64,000 nucleotides of DNA from Vulcanimicrobiota bacterium (GTDB lineage: Bacteria > Vulcanimicrobiota > Xenobia > Xenobiales > JADMJV01). Every line of letters begins with the position of its first letter. Position 1 is the stretch's first letter. Below are positions 31,433 to 39,789 of this stretch, piece by piece. The translations under genes were made by a program, and so were the position numbers. The stretch lies in NCBI GenBank assembly GCA_019637395.1, contig JAHBVR010000002.1, positions 443,495-507,494 of the forward strand. Direction: 5' to 3'. The notes below the pieces were generated by a model. The model did not search any database. It was not told the DNA's origin and saw nothing but the letters and a program-made list of their open reading frames with translations.

Positions 31433-32887
31433 ATGGCTGCTGTAGCAGATATCGCCGTTATCGGCCTGGCCGTGATGGGCCAGAACCTGGTTCTCAATAT
31501 GGACGATCATGGATTCACGGTGGCCGTCTACAACCGTACCACCGCCAAAGTGGACGAATTCATCGGCCGTGAAGCCAAAGGCACCAAAGTGGTGGGCGCC
31601 CACAGCCTGGAAGAACTGGTCAAACTGCTCAAACGCCCCCGCAGACTGATGCTCATGGTGCAGGCCGGCAAACCGGTGGACGCCGTCATCGACCAGTTGC
31701 TGCCCTTGCTCGAGCCCGGCGATATTATTATCGATGGCGGCAACTCACACTATCCGGATTCCGAGCGCCGAGTGAAAGAGCTGAAAGAGAAAGGGATTCT
31801 CTTCCTGGGCACCGGCGTCTCCGGCGGCGAAGAAGGCGCTCGCTACGGCCCCTCCATCATGCCCGGCGGCAACGAAGAAGCCTGGCCCCACGTGAAAGCC
31901 ATCTTTCAAGCAATTGCCGCCAAGGCTCCCGACGGCTCCCCGTGTTGCGACTGGGTAGGGCCCGGTGGAGCCGGCCACTTTGTGAAAATGGTCCACAACG
32001 GCATCGAGTACGGTGACATGCAGTTGATCTGCGAAGCCTACGATCTCATGCGCCACGGGCTCGACATGAGCGTGGACGAGATTGCCAAAGTCTTCCATAC
32101 CTGGAATGAAGGCAAGCTCAAGTCGTTCCTGATTGAAATCACGGCCGCCATCATGGGTTACCACGACGATGACGGCCAACCGCTGCTCGACAAGATCCTC
32201 GATGCTGCAGGCCAGAAAGGCACGGGCAAATGGACGGTCCTGGCCGCCATGGATCTGGGCACCCCGCTCACCCTGATCTCCGAGGCGGTCTTCGCCCGCT
32301 CCCTGAGCGCCCGCAAGGAAGAGCGCGTCACCGCCGGCAAAATCCTGGGGGGCGCCCTCAATCCGTTCAGCGGTGACAAGGAAGCCTACATCAAGGATCT
32401 GGAGAACGCTCTCTTCGCCGCCAAAGTCGTTTCCTACGCCCAGGGCTACATGATGTTCCGGGCCACCGAGAAGGAACTGAACTGGAAGCTCAACTACGGC
32501 GGCATCGCGCTTATGTGGCGCGAAGGCTGCATCATTCGCTCGGCCTTCCTGGGCAAAATCAAGGAAGCCTACGATAACAACCCCGACCTGGTGAATCTGC
32601 TGCTCGATCCGTATTTCCAGAAGGATATGCAGAATTCACAGGCCTCCTGGCGCCGGGTCGTGTCCAAAGCCGTGGAGATGGGCATTCCCGTACCCGCCAC
32701 TTCTTCGGCCCTGGCCTTCTTCGACGGCTTCCGCCGCGAGCGGCTGCCCGCCAACCTGCTGCAGGCCCAGCGCGACTTCTTCGGCGCTCACACCTACGAG
32801 CGCACCGACAAGCCGCGCGGCGAGACCTTCCACACCAACTGGACCGGCAAAGGCGGACAGGTCACGGCGGGAACCTACAACGCCTGA
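31433..32887 (+). CDS. gnd: 6-phosphogluconate dehydrogenase, decarboxylating
   Basis: The 484-residue enzyme shows the Rossmann segment VIGLAVMGQNLVLNMDDHGF (canonical GLAVMGxNL), NRTTAKVDEF for NADP specificity, GTGVSGGEEGARYGPSIMPGG, the catalytic HFVKMVHNGIEYGDMQ with Lys/His, and C-terminal LLQAQRDFFGAHTYERTD. It converts 6-phosphogluconate to ribulose 5-phosphate with NADPH in the pentose phosphate pathway. Length is that of the long, dimeric bacterial type. AAAGGAGG precedes the ATG. Confidence 0.97.
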   Translation: MAAVADIAVIGLAVMGQNLVLNMDDHGFTVAVYNRTTAKVDEFIGREAKGTKVVGAHSLEELVKLLKRPRRLMLMVQAGKPVDAVIDQLLPLLEPGDIIIDGGNSHYPDSERRVKELKEKGILFLGTGVSGGEEGARYGPSIMPGGNEEAWPHVKAIFQAIAAKAPDGSPCCDWVGPGGAGHFVKMVHNGIEYGDMQLICEAYDLMRHGLDMSVDEIAKVFHTWNEGKLKSFLIEITAAIMGYHDDDGQPLLDKILDAAGQKGTGKWTVLAAMDLGTPLTLISEAVFARSLSARKEERVTAGKILGGALNPFSGDKEAYIKDLENALFAAKVVSYAQGYMMFRATEKELNWKLNYGGIALMWREGCIIRSAFLGKIKEAYDNNPDLVNLLLDPYFQKDMQNSQASWRRVVSKAVEMGIPVPATSSALAFFDGFRRERLPANLLQAQRDFFGAHTYERTDKPRGETFHTNWTGKGGQVTAGTYNA

Positions 32888-32906
32888 GGCCGCTTAACAG
32901 AGCAGC

Positions 32907-33905
32907 TTGAAAAAGACCCTCCTGGCCTTGTTGCTCACGGCGGCGGCCGGGGCGGTTCCCCCTCCGAAGGGAACCGACCCGATGCCGCCCATTTCGCTCA
33001 TGTTGGACGCCCGCACCGTTTCGCTGGGCGTGGTCCACGCCCGCCCCGAGGACGAAGGTTTCAAATCGCTCTTCGCCACCGCCTGGGATTCGATCAAGAC
33101 CCGCAGCGGCGGGTCCGGCTCGGCGCTGGACCTGGTTTCCAGTTTCCTGGGGCGGTCCACCACCAATATTCTCCTGCAGTTGCTGCCCTTTCAAATGGTC
33201 CGCGTCGATCACTTTGACGACCAGGGCCGCGACAAACCTTCGTTCATGGTCACCATGTCCGGCTTTCCGGGCCTGCAGGCCATTTTTTACAATACCCTGC
33301 TCAACGGGCCCGACGGTAAGCCTTTTGAAACGGAGAAAATCGGCAAGGAAACCGTAGTCATCCGCGCCAAGCCCGGCCAGAAACGCGAGGAAGCCCTGGT
33401 GCTGGCGCGCGTTAACGGCACCTTCTACGGTTTCGCCGACCTGGAAACGGCCCATCGCATCCTCGAAAAAAAGACCGCCGCTAACCCTGACCTCAGCAAA
33501 AACCTGAGCCTGGTCAACCAGGATCAGGACACTTACGGAGTGCTGCTCAACCGCCAGAACAGCGTATTACGCTTTTTCGAATGGGCCAACCGCCGCGATT
33601 TCGAAGCCATCAAGAACTCCATCGGCGAAGAAAAGCTCAACAAGCTGTTTGAACATGTATCTCTGGTCACCTGGACCGGCGACCTCATCTCCGACGATCG
33701 CATGGACATGCAGGTGCGCTGGCGTACCGACTCCCCAGACTCCTCCGAAGCGCTCGAAGAGGCCCTCAGCACGGCCCGTAAAACCCTGGCCGAACGCGGC
33801 CGCACCGGCGAAATTCGCCTCACTACCGTCGACACCGAAGTGCTGCTCGACATCCAGTTCACCGGCTACCGCAAAATGCTCCAGGATTACATCGCCCGCC
33901 CCTGA
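32907..33905 (+). CDS. Exported protein of unknown function, 332 residues
   Basis: It starts at a TTG and carries a signal peptide (KKTLLALLLTAAAGAVP). The mature protein is a mixed alpha/beta domain without a recognised family; visible segments are TNILLQLLPFQMVRVDHFDD, LVLARVNGTFYGFADLE, and RMDMQVRWRTDSPD. The layout resembles large DUF3352-like periplasmic proteins (long helices alternating with V-x-A-R strands), which is only an impression. It lies 19 bases after gnd, so readthrough from gnd is likely. Confidence 0.6.
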   Translation: MKKTLLALLLTAAAGAVPPPKGTDPMPPISLMLDARTVSLGVVHARPEDEGFKSLFATAWDSIKTRSGGSGSALDLVSSFLGRSTTNILLQLLPFQMVRVDHFDDQGRDKPSFMVTMSGFPGLQAIFYNTLLNGPDGKPFETEKIGKETVVIRAKPGQKREEALVLARVNGTFYGFADLETAHRILEKKTAANPDLSKNLSLVNQDQDTYGVLLNRQNSVLRFFEWANRRDFEAIKNSIGEEKLNKLFEHVSLVTWTGDLISDDRMDMQVRWRTDSPDSSEALEEALSTARKTLAERGRTGEIRLTTVDTEVLLDIQFTGYRKMLQDYIARP

Positions 33906-34020
33906 CGCGAAGTTCACAATCCCGAAAAATCCCGCCCCCTAAAACGCGCCCTGTTTCTGCCGTGTTTATATCTCCTGGACGAAACTAGGGGAGCACACAC
34001 ATCCAAGGAGAAACACATAA

Positions 34021-34272
34021 ATGCAGATTCAGTCCAACTCCACCCAGAACCGCATCCAGAATGCCCGCACCACCCAGGCGCCCGTGGAAATCGAGAGCTT
34101 TCAGGACGGCTACGCCGGCTCGGTCGATAGCAGTGACGCCTACAAAGGCAACCCGGCCCTGCAGAGCCACCGTTCCGATATGTCCGCCAGCGGCGGTGAG
34201 ATCTTGCTCTACGGTCTGGCCGGAGTGGGCGTCTTCGTGCTCTGTTGCGGAGCCGGCAGCGCCGGCCGCTAA
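34021..34272 (+). CDS. Small 83-residue protein with C-terminal membrane helix
   Basis: AAGGAG stands nine bases before the ATG. The first 55 residues are polar, rich in Gln, Asn and Ser; the last 25 form one membrane helix (ILLYGLAGVGVFVLCCGAG) ending in SAGR, so it is tail-anchored. It has its own terminator and probably its own promoter, and it is followed by the YidD-clostripain fusion. Abundant expression of a short peptide next to a protease suggests a precursor or substrate, which is speculative. Confidence 0.65.
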   Translation: MQIQSNSTQNRIQNARTTQAPVEIESFQDGYAGSVDSSDAYKGNPALQSHRSDMSASGGEILLYGLAGVGVFVLCCGAGSAGR

Positions 34273-34291
34273 CCTCGGGCACCACCAAACA

Positions 34292-34325
34292 AAAGGGCGA
34301 AGTTTTGGCTTCGCTCTTTTTGTTT
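34292..34325 (+). terminator. Intrinsic terminator after the 83-residue gene
   Basis: An 11-bp stem (arms AAAGGGCGAAG and CTTCGCTCTTT, one G-U pair) with a TTTTGG loop is followed by TTGTTT. It separates the small gene from the downstream YidD-clostripain fusion gene. Confidence 0.85.
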
Positions 34326-34382
34326 AACAATCCATGCAGCGAATTTATCGCCCCCTCAACCCGCTCCACCTAGACTGCAAGT

Positions 34383-36287
34383 ATGAAGGCCGGCATCCGT
34401 CTCTACAAAGACTACATTTCCGAGGACTACAACAGCCTGCGCCAGTCGCGCTGCATGTTCGCTCCCACCTGCTCGTCCTATGCCCAGGAGTCGATCGCCA
34501 AACACGGACCCATCCATGGCCTCAGAGACGGCTTTGAACACCTGGGCCAGTGCAACACCAAACACCACGCCGAGCAACTCTCGGCCTTCCTGGGGACTCT
34601 GGGCCAACCCGGCCCCATGGACAAACTCACCTTCGAAACCCCTGAAGTCGAGGCCCGGCTCCGCCAGCTCGAAGGCCAGGTGGAAGAACTGGCTCAACAG
34701 GCTCAAAAGGGCCCCACTCCCCAACTGCAGGCCCAATTCGGGCACGTGGTGGCCGACATGCAACAAAATCTGCATGTGGCTACCATCCAGCACCCCGGGA
34801 AAGAGCCCGAAGGCTTCCACATCAGCGCCTCCACCGCCATGGCTCCGTTGCGCCCGCTGCAAGACCGCAACTGGCTGCAAACCGGCATCGCCAGCCTGGC
34901 CGGAGCCACCCTGGCCACCATCGGCGCCGCCGCCGGCGGTCTCTTTCTGCTGGCCATCGGCCAGAGCTTCAAAGACGGTGTCACCCAGGGTTTTAACGCC
35001 GGCAAAATCCTGGGACGTAACCTGGCTGACAGAGTCACCGGAGTGGATAAACTACCCAACCAGCGCCAGCCTCTCGAGCCGCTCGCGAACACGAAAAAAG
35101 CCCCAAACGAAGTCATTCCCGGCTCCTGGAAGCTCTTGGCCCTGGTCGACGCCACCTCGGCCGACCTGGAGCCCCAAAGGACCCGTAAGTTCCTCGATGT
35201 CCAGCAACCCGGCGTTACCGCCCAGATCCGGCGTGTCGGCCACACTCCCGGTCATCTCCAGGCCAAGGGCATCGCTCAACTGGCCGGCGCCGGCGGCATC
35301 GTGGCCGCTTCCGTTGGCTTGAACCTGCTGCTGGGCGCTTCCGGCTGGGGCCTGGCCCTGGGCGCTGCCGGCAGCCTGATCACGGCCGGCAGCCTGGCCA
35401 GCCGCGGCCTGGGCAACCTGCACCTGGCCAAAACCCAGGGCCAGATCCACCAGGAGCCCGCCTGGACGGGTACCCGCACCTGGGCCCATCAGCAAACTGT
35501 TCAAACAAACGGCCACGCTCCCCAGACCCCGGAGCAAATCGAACAACTCATGCCCGGGGCCGAGAAAACCATCCTCAATTTGGACGGCCATGGTAAAGAC
35601 AACCGCACCGTCGGCGGACTCACTCTCGACAAGCTGCCCAAAAGCGAGGCGGTTGTCTTAGAAGCCTGCCACACCGCCGACCTGGACAACCTCAGAAACC
35701 TGGCCGACAAAGCCGCGGCGGCCGTGGTCAGCCAGGACTCCATGTGGGAAGCCGGCCTGCCCTGGTCCTATATGCTGCCCCGCCTGGATGAAATGGGCGC
35801 CGACGGCCGCTCCTGGGCCACCTCGGTGGTGCAGCGCCACGGCGGCAATGAATACGTGCCTACCCTGAGCGCCATCGATCTCCACAAAATCGAAGATCTG
35901 GGAAAATCCGTCGACCGACTCCGGGAAAAACTGCAGCACGCCTACAAAAACGGGCACAAACGCGAAATTCAGCGGGCCCGGGACATGACCACCAAATTCT
36001 CGCGCCTGGGTCAGCAGACCCACAATCCCGCCCAGTGGATCTTCAAAGCCACCGAACTCCAGCGCGACGGCGACCTGGGCAGTTGGCTGGCCAACCTGGA
36101 GCGCAGTTGCTCCGATCCCGAAGTTATCCAGGCCGCCCACCAGGCCCGCCAGTTGCTCCAAGAAACGGTGCTGGCCAACCGGTTTCACAATAAACCCACC
36201 AGCGGCCTCTCCATCGAGCTTCCCGAATTCAATCCGCTGCTTCAGGCGGTGGGCCGGCTGGCCGATTTGATGGGCAAGTTAGTGTGA
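34383..36287 (+). CDS. YidD-like domain fused to a clostripain (C11)-type caspase-fold protease
   Basis: Residues 4-58 match YidD, the membrane insertion efficiency factor: RLYKDYISEDY, then C24-MFAPT-C30-SSYA, KHGPIHGLRDG and a final Cys at 57. Hydrophobic segments lie at about 163-195 and 293-340. A clan CD peptidase core follows: NLDGHGKDN with H403 and VVLEACHTAD with C429, spaced as in clostripain-type C11 enzymes, preceded by a strand TILNL. A helical C-terminus of about 160 residues ends the protein. YidD normally stands alone near rpmH/yidC; this fusion is new to me. TAGACT lies six bases before the ATG, so translation is probably leaderless. Confidence 0.72.
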   Translation: MKAGIRLYKDYISEDYNSLRQSRCMFAPTCSSYAQESIAKHGPIHGLRDGFEHLGQCNTKHHAEQLSAFLGTLGQPGPMDKLTFETPEVEARLRQLEGQVEELAQQAQKGPTPQLQAQFGHVVADMQQNLHVATIQHPGKEPEGFHISASTAMAPLRPLQDRNWLQTGIASLAGATLATIGAAAGGLFLLAIGQSFKDGVTQGFNAGKILGRNLADRVTGVDKLPNQRQPLEPLANTKKAPNEVIPGSWKLLALVDATSADLEPQRTRKFLDVQQPGVTAQIRRVGHTPGHLQAKGIAQLAGAGGIVAASVGLNLLLGASGWGLALGAAGSLITAGSLASRGLGNLHLAKTQGQIHQEPAWTGTRTWAHQQTVQTNGHAPQTPEQIEQLMPGAEKTILNLDGHGKDNRTVGGLTLDKLPKSEAVVLEACHTADLDNLRNLADKAAAAVVSQDSMWEAGLPWSYMLPRLDEMGADGRSWATSVVQRHGGNEYVPTLSAIDLHKIEDLGKSVDRLREKLQHAYKNGHKREIQRARDMTTKFSRLGQQTHNPAQWIFKATELQRDGDLGSWLANLERSCSDPEVIQAAHQARQLLQETVLANRFHNKPTSGLSIELPEFNPLLQAVGRLADLMGKLV

Positions 36288-36303
36288 AACAGCGGAACGG
36301 AGG

Positions 36304-37212
36304 TTATGCCCCCCAGTATAGGAACAGCAAGACTTCCACTAACAGCACCAGCAACACCCCGAAGGTACCCGCCCGCTCCAGCCACGCCGGCTGTCCTTCC
36401 GCCGGCTGCAGCCAGAAATTCAAGGCCGACGTCAAGCGCGGCATCACCACCCAGGTCAGCAGACTACAGCTCAATACATTATCGCGCAGCACCGCCACCG
36501 GCAACGGGTTGCGCCAGGAAACCAGCTGCGGATCCACATAGCGCATGGTCAGCATCACGATCGGGTAGATCGCGATCAACACCGAGAGCATCTGCTTCCA
36601 ACCGGGGGGGCGGCCCTGATTCTGCGCCACCACCTCGAACCAACCGCCGAAATCCAACACCAGCCGGCGCTGGCCGTGCAGGGCCGTTTCGATCTTCTTG
36701 AGCATGGCCAGGCGCTCCGGCGAAACCATAAAGGCGTCCGCGTGTTCCTGGCAATCAAAGCGCACCGCGATGGTCCAGTCGTTGCCCAGTTCCCTATACT
36801 CGGTGCCCAGATAGCCGGGGGAGGCCTTCTGTACCTCCAGAAACTCGAGCTGCCAGGCTCGAAACCGCTCCGCCGATTCGGGTGGCACCCGGGTCGAGAC
36901 CATCAAGGTCACCGGCCGCGCCGAACTTCCCGGCCCGCACACCACCTCCTGATGAGGCGATAGGGGCGCCCCCCTGGCATACAACTCGCGCCGCCGCGGA
37001 CTCTCTAACCAGGCCTGCAATCCCTCGTCGGATTGAAAGCGCAGTACTAACACCCAGCGGTCCTGCAGGCCGGGAACTTGCGGAAATTCTTCGGAATCTC
37101 GAAAACCAGGCAGCGCGCGGGCCGCCGCCACCACCTCGCGCTGCCACTCCCGCATGAATTCCAGGTCCCCTTGCGGCTGCAGCGAGTAAATTACATTGGC
37201 TAACCCTTGCAT
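36304..37212 (-). CDS. Antibiotic biosynthesis monooxygenase (ABM)-like tandem domain membrane protein
   Basis: The 302-residue protein has two ferredoxin-like ABM units (about 1-95 and 98-190): each has the pattern hxxh..F..W..E...A...PG(F/Y), seen as MREWQREVVAAARALPGF and FRAWQLEFLEVQKASPGYLG. Three membrane spans follow (about 207-225, 250-268 and 283-300). Such tandem-ABM membrane proteins occur in many bacteria without known function; a heme- or quinone-related oxygenase role is possible. GAGGCTCCG precedes the ATG. Confidence 0.75.
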   Translation of the reverse strand: MQGLANVIYSLQPQGDLEFMREWQREVVAAARALPGFRDSEEFPQVPGLQDRWVLVLRFQSDEGLQAWLESPRRRELYARGAPLSPHQEVVCGPGSSARPVTLMVSTRVPPESAERFRAWQLEFLEVQKASPGYLGTEYRELGNDWTIAVRFDCQEHADAFMVSPERLAMLKKIETALHGQRRLVLDFGGWFEVVAQNQGRPPGWKQMLSVLIAIYPIVMLTMRYVDPQLVSWRNPLPVAVLRDNVLSCSLLTWVVMPRLTSALNFWLQPAEGQPAWLERAGTFGVLLVLLVEVLLFLYWGA

Positions 37213-37293
37213 CGGAGCCTCGTTCGCCTTTTATGCACGGAATTCCCCGATTTATCCAGGAAGGAATCGCCATGATCCCGAACCGCCGACCCC

Positions 37294-38583
37294 GTGTCGG
37301 AGTCTGCGATCAAGAGCCCGGACGAGGTGGCCAGGAATGCCAACCGACTGATCCTGGATGGAGACGTCGGGGGCGCTCTGGGGTTATTGAAGTCTCATTT
37401 GCTGCAGGATCCCTTAGAAAGCAAGCTCACCGATCTGGTGGACAGCCTGCTCGAGGGAGCCGCCTTGATCGAGTTTTATCGCGATCTCCAGAAGTCGGCG
37501 CCGGATGACTGGCGACTGGTAATGGTGCTGGCCGCCGCCTATTCCCGCAGTGGCAAGGATTCGCTGGCGGTGGTGCAACTGCAAAAGCTGCTGCGCACCG
37601 ACAGTGATCACCCCGAGGTATGGATGGCTCTGGCCCAGTGCTACCGGCGGCTGGACAAAGCCGAACTGGCTCTGCGCGCCCTCAACAGCCTGATCGATCT
37701 GCAACCCCAATATCCGCAAGCCCACGTCACCCGGCTGCTCTACCTGCTGGAATCGGGAGATTTGGAAGAAGCCACGGCTGCTTCGGTCTTCAGCCTGGAA
37801 GTCAAAGCTCTGCCGCCCGAGCTGCTCAGCTGGCTGGATAAAGTTAACCTCTACCTGGAGCAGGGCTTGAAACCGCCGGCCGCTCTGCTGGAGGAACAGG
37901 AGGAGCGGGCTCAGCCCGAGCCCGAGCCGGCTCCCTCCGCCCAGCCTCAACGAACCAGCAACCAGCAACTCTCGCAACGCGAGAAGACCCAGCAGTTGCT
38001 TTCTTTCACCAACATGCTTGCGATCATGGTCAAAGGCGGACTCTCGTTCGGCCGCATTTTCGGCATCCTGGCTTCCAAGCAGTGCAGCCTCACCGGTTCC
38101 GTCATCAAAGATTTGGAAAAATCGGTGATGCGCGACGGAGAACCCCTCTCCAAAGCCCTGGCCCACCATCCTGAGATCTTTTCCGACCAGTACCTGGCGC
38201 TGGTGGAAATGGGCGAGTCCACCAATCTGAGCCGCTGTCTCGACCGCCTCTGCGAACAGCTCAAGCTCGAATACCTGCGCAGCGAGCCCAAAGACGACTC
38301 GCGCCCGGCCCTGATTCTCTCCTGCCGCAACCTGGTGGACGCTCTGGAAGCCAGTGGCTCCGAGATTCAGGCCCTGGGCTGGGCGGTGCGCGCTTGCGCC
38401 GACGACAAAATCCGCGCCGCCATGCAAGAGCTGGAAAAGCAAGTGAGTTCCGGCATCCGCCTGGCTGAATGCAAATTTCCCCCCATCTTCACGCCCCTCA
38501 TCACCAGTCTGCTGGTCGCCCACGACGCGGTCGGCACCACCCCCAATGCCTTCAAAGATCTTGCGAGGTTGCTGACCCGATGA
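37294..38583 (+). CDS. TPR protein with a soluble GspF-like (T2SS F) domain
   Basis: The 429-residue protein has TPR units at about 45-185 (VMVLAAAYSRSGKDSLAVVQL, VWMALAQCYRRLDKAELALRAL), a Pro/Glu linker and, at about 232-325, a GspF-type helical bundle (LLSFTNMLAIMVKGGLSFGRIFGIL, GEPLSKALAHHPEIFSDQYLALVEMGE). The membrane spans of real GspF/PilC proteins are absent. The GTG start has no ribosome binding site; a good one (GGAAGGAATCGCC) stands before an ATG at 37272 in the next frame, which hints at a frameshift near the start. It overlaps the FGE-like gene by ATGA. Confidence 0.65.
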   Translation: MSESAIKSPDEVARNANRLILDGDVGGALGLLKSHLLQDPLESKLTDLVDSLLEGAALIEFYRDLQKSAPDDWRLVMVLAAAYSRSGKDSLAVVQLQKLLRTDSDHPEVWMALAQCYRRLDKAELALRALNSLIDLQPQYPQAHVTRLLYLLESGDLEEATAASVFSLEVKALPPELLSWLDKVNLYLEQGLKPPAALLEEQEERAQPEPEPAPSAQPQRTSNQQLSQREKTQQLLSFTNMLAIMVKGGLSFGRIFGILASKQCSLTGSVIKDLEKSVMRDGEPLSKALAHHPEIFSDQYLALVEMGESTNLSRCLDRLCEQLKLEYLRSEPKDDSRPALILSCRNLVDALEASGSEIQALGWAVRACADDKIRAAMQELEKQVSSGIRLAECKFPPIFTPLITSLLVAHDAVGTTPNAFKDLARLLTR

Positions 38584-39743
38584 AAAAAATCGCCTTCGCC
38601 GCCCTGCTTCTCAGCACGGCTTACTGCCAGTCGCTCAACGGTAAGAACTGCATTGTGCTCATCAGCACTCCGGCCAGCAAAGCGCGCATCGAAAAGCTGG
38701 CCGACGCCGTGGTGGAACTGCGCGGCCGGGCTCGATTGAGCCGTGAGCAATTGCCGCTGGCCGTTATCGACCAGGCCACTCCGGCCCATGCTCCGGCCAT
38801 CAAGCGGCTCGGTTTTGAAGCCGCCGACCTGCCGGTGGCCACCACCGGCACCATCGACCGCAGCGGACTGCCCTTGAGCGCCAATATCAATCGCCCGCCA
38901 CTCAGCATCGACCCCAAAACCGTCGCCTACTACCTGCTGGCCGAGTGGGGCCGGCGCGAAAAGAAGCCCCCCAACCTTCCCACCTTTCCTTACACCCCTC
39001 TGAGCGGTGACCAGGCCAGGGCGGAAGGGGACTACGTGGCCATCCCGGCGGGGAAGTTTTGGCGCGGCTGCTGTGACGGCGAACTGGACGAGTTCCCGCC
39101 TACTCCCGTAGAGGTGGGGGCCTTCAGCATTGGCAAGCGGGAAGTGACGGTGGAGCAGTTCGGCCGCTTCGTGGCAGCCACCGCCTACAAGACCAGGGCC
39201 GAAGAAGACGGCTACGGCTGGTGCCTGAGGAACGGCGAGTGGGATAAAGTAAGCGGTGCTAACTGGCGTAACCCCGGCGGGCAGGATAAGCCTGCTGCGC
39301 CGGACGCCCCCGTGTCCCAGGTCACCAAAGGCGACGCCCAGGCCTATTGCGACTGGGCCAAAGTCCGCTTGCCCAGCGAGGACGAATGGGAAAAGGCGGC
39401 TCGTGGCCGCAATGGACGCCGTTACCCCTGGGGCGACAGGTGGCAGGCCAGCGGCCGAAGCGAAGCCGCCAGCCCTTACGGCTGTCTGGCCATGGGTGGG
39501 GGAGTGCGCGAATGGACCGATTCGCCCTTTCGTCTCTACCACCCCGACGTGGTCATCAAAGAGCCCAAAGCTGGCCGCTTCATGGTCCGCGGTGGAGCGG
39601 AAAGCGACAACGCGCGCGAATGCCGCGCCACCTATCGTTTCACCGCCTTACCCGAAGCGCGCAGCGATCAAATGGGCTTTCGCGTGGTGCTCTCCAAAGA
39701 CACCCGCCTCGGTCGCTCGGACGGAGACGGCTCTTCTACCTGA
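38580..39743 (+). CDS. Exported FGE-sulfatase (formylglycine-generating enzyme-like) domain protein
   Basis: The 387-residue protein starts at an ATG that overlaps the previous stop (ATGA). A signal peptide (KKIAFAALLLSTAYC) is followed by about 120 residues of unknown type and then by the FGE fold: YVAIPAGKFWRGCCDGELDEFPP, FSIGKREVTVEQFGRF, VTKGDAQAYCDWAKVRLPSEDEWEKAARG, FMVRGGAESDN and MGFRVV at the end. The Cys pair of true formylglycine-generating enzymes in the C-terminal RGGS(F/W) segment is not present, so a structural or regulatory function is more likely, as for many FGE-fold proteins near kinases. Confidence 0.82.
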   Translation: MKKIAFAALLLSTAYCQSLNGKNCIVLISTPASKARIEKLADAVVELRGRARLSREQLPLAVIDQATPAHAPAIKRLGFEAADLPVATTGTIDRSGLPLSANINRPPLSIDPKTVAYYLLAEWGRREKKPPNLPTFPYTPLSGDQARAEGDYVAIPAGKFWRGCCDGELDEFPPTPVEVGAFSIGKREVTVEQFGRFVAATAYKTRAEEDGYGWCLRNGEWDKVSGANWRNPGGQDKPAAPDAPVSQVTKGDAQAYCDWAKVRLPSEDEWEKAARGRNGRRYPWGDRWQASGRSEAASPYGCLAMGGGVREWTDSPFRLYHPDVVIKEPKAGRFMVRGGAESDNARECRATYRFTALPEARSDQMGFRVVLSKDTRLGRSDGDGSST

Positions 39744-39789
39744 AGCAGCTCTTTCAAGCGCGTCCTGTGGGGCCCTGTAGATATCCTCC

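Noticed and set aside
37414-38523. 369-codon minus-strand frame opposite the TPR-GspF gene
   Set aside because: Shadow frame; the plus-strand product has TPR and GspF features.
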